The notes beneath the pieces are model-generated. The model was not told the DNA's origin. It was given only the letters and a program-made list of their open reading frames with translations, and made no database searches. A stretch of DNA of 64,000 bases from Hebobacterum sp964559435. Lineage in GTDB: Bacteria > Armatimonadota > Hebobacteria > Hebobacterales > Hebobacteraceae. Both the position numbers and the translations under genes were made by a program. Positions 61,016 through 64,000 of this stretch are shown piece after piece. Numbering within the stretch: position 1 is the first letter of the stretch; every line of letters starts with the position of its first letter. The stretch is from positions 119,157 through 183,156 of the forward strand of contig CAZLHI010000002.1 in assembly GCA_964559435.1 (NCBI GenBank). Direction: 5' to 3'.

Positions 61016-61474
61016 GTGCCGCACGTGCGTTGCGAGCTATTCATCAGCGCGCCGGTGGAGCGCGTCTACTCGCTGGCCAAACAGATTGAGCGTCTCCCCG
61101 AGTTCATCCCCAACGTGGAGCGCGTAACGGTCCGAAGCCGCGAGGGGAGCCGTACGGTGAGCGAGTGGGTCGGGAGGGTGCCGGAGTTCAACCGCACGAT
61201 CGCCTGGGTAGAGGAAGACGAGTGGGATGACGCCGCGCGTCACTGTCAGTTCCGGTCTGTCTCAGGCGACTGGGACCGCTACGACGGGGTATGGCGCTTC
61301 TCGCCGGAGGGCGAAGGCACACGAGTCCTCTTGACGATAGAGTACGAATACAACGTGCCCCTGATCGGTCCGTTGATTAAGAGACTGCTGCACAAGCTGG
61401 TCGGCCGCAGCGCGGAGGAGACGCTCGAGGGGCTGCGGGCGATGGCCGAGGAGGGCGGGCGAGATGCCGCGTAG
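61016..61474 (+). CDS. START/COQ10-like polyketide cyclase-type lipid-binding protein
   Basis: 152 aa from a GTG with GGAGG upstream. LFISAPVERVYSLAKQIERLPEFIPNVERVTV is the start of the COQ10/cyclase (SRPBCC) fold (seen in pieces ISAPVERVYSLA and LPEFIPNVERV); later DGVWRFSPEGEGTRV and the C-terminal helix of the helix-grip fold. It binds a hydrophobic ligand such as a quinone or isoprenoid. Its end overlaps the FAD gene by 11 nt. Confidence 0.85.
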   Translation: MPHVRCELFISAPVERVYSLAKQIERLPEFIPNVERVTVRSREGSRTVSEWVGRVPEFNRTIAWVEEDEWDDAARHCQFRSVSGDWDRYDGVWRFSPEGEGTRVLLTIEYEYNVPLIGPLIKRLLHKLVGRSAEETLEGLRAMAEEGGRDAA

Positions 61475-62840
61475 GAGGCAGGTTGCGATCGTAGGCGCCG
61501 GCCCGGCCGGCATCTTCGCTGCGCTTGCGCTGTCTGGAGCCCGCGAGGTGAGCGTGCGGCTCTTCGAGAAGGGTCCGGACATCGAGGCGCGCCAGGCCAA
61601 CGTCCACGGCCAGGGCAAGAAGCCAGAGCCTAAATGGCTCCTGTGCGGCTGGGGCGGCGCGGGAGCATTCTCCGACGGGAAGCTGACTCTCTCGCCGGAG
61701 ATCGGTGGACAGCTCGGCACCTATCTTCCCGCCGGCCAGGTCAACCAGCTGCTGAAAGAAGTGGACGAGATGTGGGTCCGCTTTGGCGCGCCCGAGCACG
61801 TGTACGGGGACGACCAAGACGCGATGGCCGAGCTCTCCCGTCGCGCCGCGCGCAGTGACCTGCAGTTCGTCGGCACCCGCATCCGGCACCTGGGCACCGA
61901 CCGATGCCCGCTGGTGCTGAGAGAGATGCGGGGCTCGCTAGGCGATAACGTTGAGGTGCGGGCCGAAGAAGCCGTCACGCGGATACTGGTGAAGGATGGC
62001 GTCGTGAGCGGCATTGAGACAGGTGCCGGACGCCGCCACCGAGCTGATTACGTCATCGCCGCGCCGGGCCGTGAAGGTTCTGAATGGTTCGTGCAGGAGG
62101 CGGAGCGGCTCGGCCTGGGACGCGCCGACAACCCTGTTGACGTTGGGGTGCGCGTCGAGGTGTCAGCCGAAGTGATGGCGGACGTCACTTCGACGGCCTA
62201 CGAATCCAAGCTGATCTTCTACTCGAAGAGCTTCGACGATCGGGTGCGGACGTTCTGCATGTGCCCCTATGGCGAGGTCGTCACAGAAGAGAGCGACGGG
62301 GTCATCACGGTCAACGGCCACAGCTACGCCGGTAAGCGAACCGGCAACACCAACTTCGCGTTGCTCGTCAGCACGATGTTCACAGAGCCCTTCCGCGACC
62401 CGATCGCGTACGGCCGCTACCTCGCGCGACTGGCGAATCTGATCGGCGGCGGCGTGATCTGCCAGCGCCTGGGCGATCTGCGCTCCGGCCGCCGATCGAC
62501 ATCGGAGCGCATCGCGCGCGGCCTGGTGCATCCGACTCTGGTCACGGCGACGCCCGGAGACCTGAGCTACGTCCTGCCACATCGGTATCTGTCGAGCATT
62601 CTTGAGGCACTTGACGCGCTCGACCAGTTCGCGCCGGGAACGGGATCACGCCATACACTGCTCTACGGGGTCGAGGTCAAGTTCTACTCTGCGCGGCCCC
62701 GGCTCACTGCATCACTTGAGACCGAAGTGAAGAACCTATTCGCAGTTGGGGACGGCGCCGGGGTGACCCGGGGCCTGCTTCAGGCTTCCGCTAGCGGCCT
62801 GCTTGCAGGCAGAGAGGTCCGCCGACGAGTCGAGTCCTGA
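61464..62840 (+). CDS. FAD-dependent dehydrogenase (COG2509-type)
   Basis: 458 aa. N-terminal FAD site VAIVGAGPAGIFAALALSG, then FEKGPDIEARQANVHG, GWGGAGAFSDGKLTLS typical of COG2509 proteins, and the C-terminal FAVGDGAGVTRGLLQASASG second FAD motif. Members of this uncharacterised group are thought to be flavin-dependent dehydrogenases of hydrophobic substrates. Coupling to the START protein supports a lipid or isoprenoid substrate (inference). Confidence 0.88.
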   Translation: MPRRRQVAIVGAGPAGIFAALALSGAREVSVRLFEKGPDIEARQANVHGQGKKPEPKWLLCGWGGAGAFSDGKLTLSPEIGGQLGTYLPAGQVNQLLKEVDEMWVRFGAPEHVYGDDQDAMAELSRRAARSDLQFVGTRIRHLGTDRCPLVLREMRGSLGDNVEVRAEEAVTRILVKDGVVSGIETGAGRRHRADYVIAAPGREGSEWFVQEAERLGLGRADNPVDVGVRVEVSAEVMADVTSTAYESKLIFYSKSFDDRVRTFCMCPYGEVVTEESDGVITVNGHSYAGKRTGNTNFALLVSTMFTEPFRDPIAYGRYLARLANLIGGGVICQRLGDLRSGRRSTSERIARGLVHPTLVTATPGDLSYVLPHRYLSSILEALDALDQFAPGTGSRHTLLYGVEVKFYSARPRLTASLETEVKNLFAVGDGAGVTRGLLQASASGLLAGREVRRRVES

Positions 62841-63686
62841 CTATCGGGCCACTCCCCGCGGGCCCCATTCTTCCGGGGGCGTCTCGGACCTCTCCAGGCT
62901 CGATCCCTCAGGGCCGGGCTCCGCGAGAATCCGAAGGAAGCGCTGGGCGAGGAGGCTGTTGGGGCTTCGCTTGTGCAGCTCAGCGTATATCCGGGCGTGC
63001 CTGTCGGCTGTTTCCGCCAGCGGCGTGACTGGGGACACGGAGTCGCTCGAGATGTCGCCGCCGACATCGAGCCTCGGGCACGGATCGTACAGTATCGCGG
63101 CATCCACCTTCCCCGCACTCACGGCCTCGAGCGATTCCAGCGCGGTCTCTTTGACCGTTAACTTGTCCTGCAGTCTCGACCACGTGTTCGCTCGCTCGAG
63201 CTCGTGCTTGGCATCCGTGCCGAGGGAGGTCATTCCCGGAGCAGGCATAGCGATGGCGCTCACGCGATCGAGGAGAAGATCGTCAGGACTGTGGATGGCG
63301 GCCGGGTTCCCGGTGGGCACCGCGATCACGGGCAGCAAGAGCCCGAACGAGCGACGTGAGCCACGATCCAGGTAGCCGTCCCGCTCCAGCACTCCTATCT
63401 CGGTTTCGCCGACGCACACAAGGATGTCCGGCATGGCGCCATTCTGGACCCGGCGCACAAGCTCGCGGGGTTCGTCGCTTCTTATCGCCAGCGACTTCGT
63501 AGGGTTAGCTGCAATGAACTCCTCACGAGCGGCCTCGACGAGAGGCAGGACTGCGCACGCACAGTAGACGACCAGGTGATTGGGATCGCGCTTGACGGAG
63601 GCCGTCGTGGGAGCCGTTTCTCGCACGCATCCCATCAGCAGCAGAGCCGGGAACGCGGTCAAGACAATCATGCGCGTTGTTGACAT
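62841..63686 (-). CDS. Molybdate/anion-binding ModA-like lipoprotein
   Basis: 281 aa. Lipobox LLLMGC (Cys20). The solute-binding fold of ModA/PBP-II type: VVYCACAVLPLVEAAREEF, RVQNGAMPDILVCVGETEI, VIAVPTGNP, and IAMPAPGMTSLGTDAK. It would present an oxyanion to an ABC importer, but no permease or ATPase is adjacent. The stops of this gene and the FAD gene are contiguous. Confidence 0.78.
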   Translation of the reverse strand: MSTTRMIVLTAFPALLLMGCVRETAPTTASVKRDPNHLVVYCACAVLPLVEAAREEFIAANPTKSLAIRSDEPRELVRRVQNGAMPDILVCVGETEIGVLERDGYLDRGSRRSFGLLLPVIAVPTGNPAAIHSPDDLLLDRVSAIAMPAPGMTSLGTDAKHELERANTWSRLQDKLTVKETALESLEAVSAGKVDAAILYDPCPRLDVGGDISSDSVSPVTPLAETADRHARIYAELHKRSPNSLLAQRFLRILAEPGPEGSSLERSETPPEEWGPRGVAR

Positions 63687-63818
63687 AGCACCCGCCGCTT
63701 CTCTAGCTTTCTCAAATGTGAGCCCTGCTTCTCATGTTCCACACAGGGGGGTCCCTCTCAAGATGACACGCCCCACACGCCCACGCGCCGCCTGGCCCCG
63801 CGCCACAGGAGTGCCATG

Positions 63819-63892
63819 TCGGGGCGGGCAGATTTGAACTGCCGGCCTCACGGTCCCGAACCGTGCGCTCTACCAAGCTGAGCTACGCCCCG
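63819..63892 (-). tRNA. tRNA-Pro (anticodon CGG)
   Basis: Minus-strand cloverleaf: acceptor CGGGGCG/CGCCCCG, D stem GCTC/GAGC, anticodon stem CACGG/CCGTG around TTCGGGA (anticodon CGG), T arm GGCAG-TTCAAAT-CTGCC, discriminator A. CCA is not encoded. Confidence 0.95.
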
Positions 63893-63902
63893 TGGCCGGA
63901 GC

Positions 63903-63931
63903 ATCATAACACGCGGGCATGGCGGCGTCAA
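63903..63931 (-). promoter_or_regulatory. Sigma70-type promoter of tRNA-Pro
   Basis: Minus-strand TTGACG (63926-63931) and TATGAT (63903-63908) with a 17-bp spacer, 10 bp before the tRNA 5' end. Confidence 0.7.
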
Positions 63932-63972
63932 TCCGCGGGGCTGTGGGGGTGTGACCGGCAAAGGTTGGCCGA

Positions 63973-63988
63973 AGTGGAAAAAAGTGAT
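63973..63988 (+). promoter_or_regulatory. Candidate MraZ-type operator half-sites at the window edge
   Basis: AAGTGG and AAGTGA lie exactly 10 bp apart. MraZ in other bacteria binds direct repeats with a 10-bp period in front of mraZ/dcw operons. Only two repeats fit in the window and the gene behind them is not seen. Confidence 0.25.
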
Positions 63989-64000
63989 ACCCTATCGGTT

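Noticed and set aside
1..64000. CRISPR arrays and insertion sequences
   Set aside because: No short regularly spaced direct repeats and no transposase were seen; the only mobile-element trace is the integrase remnant at 22079-22501.

Overview
This is a GC-rich (by eye clearly above 60 percent G+C), gene-dense bacterial chromosome segment. Outer-membrane-type beta-barrel proteins, lipoproteins, and a Wzm/Wzt polysaccharide exporter point to a diderm. A DUF3084 protein next to a RuvC/YqgF-like protein, and the efp-accB-accC-nusB-xseA-xseB-dxs order, fit deep Terrabacteria lineages such as Armatimonadota; that placement is inference, not proof. Promoters of the classical TTGACA-N16-18-TATAAT type are readable in front of many transcription units.

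Layout. 1-666: 3' part of a slipin/band-7 gene. 668-6031 (minus): operon of a zinc-ribbon FHA protein, an MraY-like transferase fused to a TPR region and an APH-type kinase fold, DUF3084, and a RuvC-like protein. 6313-14649 (minus): housekeeping block efp, accB, a pilin-like gene, accC, nusB, xseA, a TPR protein, xseB, dxs. 14657-19087: two GNAT-SCP2-like proteins, an M48 protease, a tandem GNAT, and a membrane zinc-ribbon protein. 19357-21642: large zinc-ribbon/TPR protein. 21868-22501: tRNA(CAU) followed by a decayed tyrosine integrase. 22586-24894: PorV-like barrel gene and a gene-free stretch of about 1.4 kb. 24895-27850: ferredoxin, three roadblock/LC7 proteins, and a divergent PilP/GspC-like protein. 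27930-31027 (minus): ECF sigma factor, anti-sigma factor, and a sugar-binding/bactofilin-like membrane protein.

31108-49782 (minus) is the main accessory region: a run of about 18.6 kb and 15 genes, mostly overlapping by 4 nt, behind one extended -10 promoter. It encodes wzm, wzt, many GT2/GT4 glycosyltransferases, a polysaccharide pyruvyltransferase-GT4 fusion, a radical SAM protein, an epimerase and GmhB. Threaded through it are six copies of a module that looks like the N-terminal half of a GT9 (heptosyltransferase) fold, stand-alone or fused to GT2, GT4 or radical SAM domains. This is the best candidate here for something undescribed.

49881-63931 is mixed: NHL lipoprotein, small membrane protein, frameshifted EamA transporter, orphan MoxR ATPase, nitroreductase, zinc-ribbon/TPR protein, bifunctional-nuclease-family protein, double zf-HC2 protein, a large beta-rich exported protein, a histidine kinase with lost ATP-binding residues plus its response regulator, a START/COQ10 protein with a COG2509-type FAD protein, a ModA-like lipoprotein and tRNA-Pro(CGG). 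The last bases carry a 10-bp-spaced AAGTG repeat that could be the edge of an mraZ/dcw control region.
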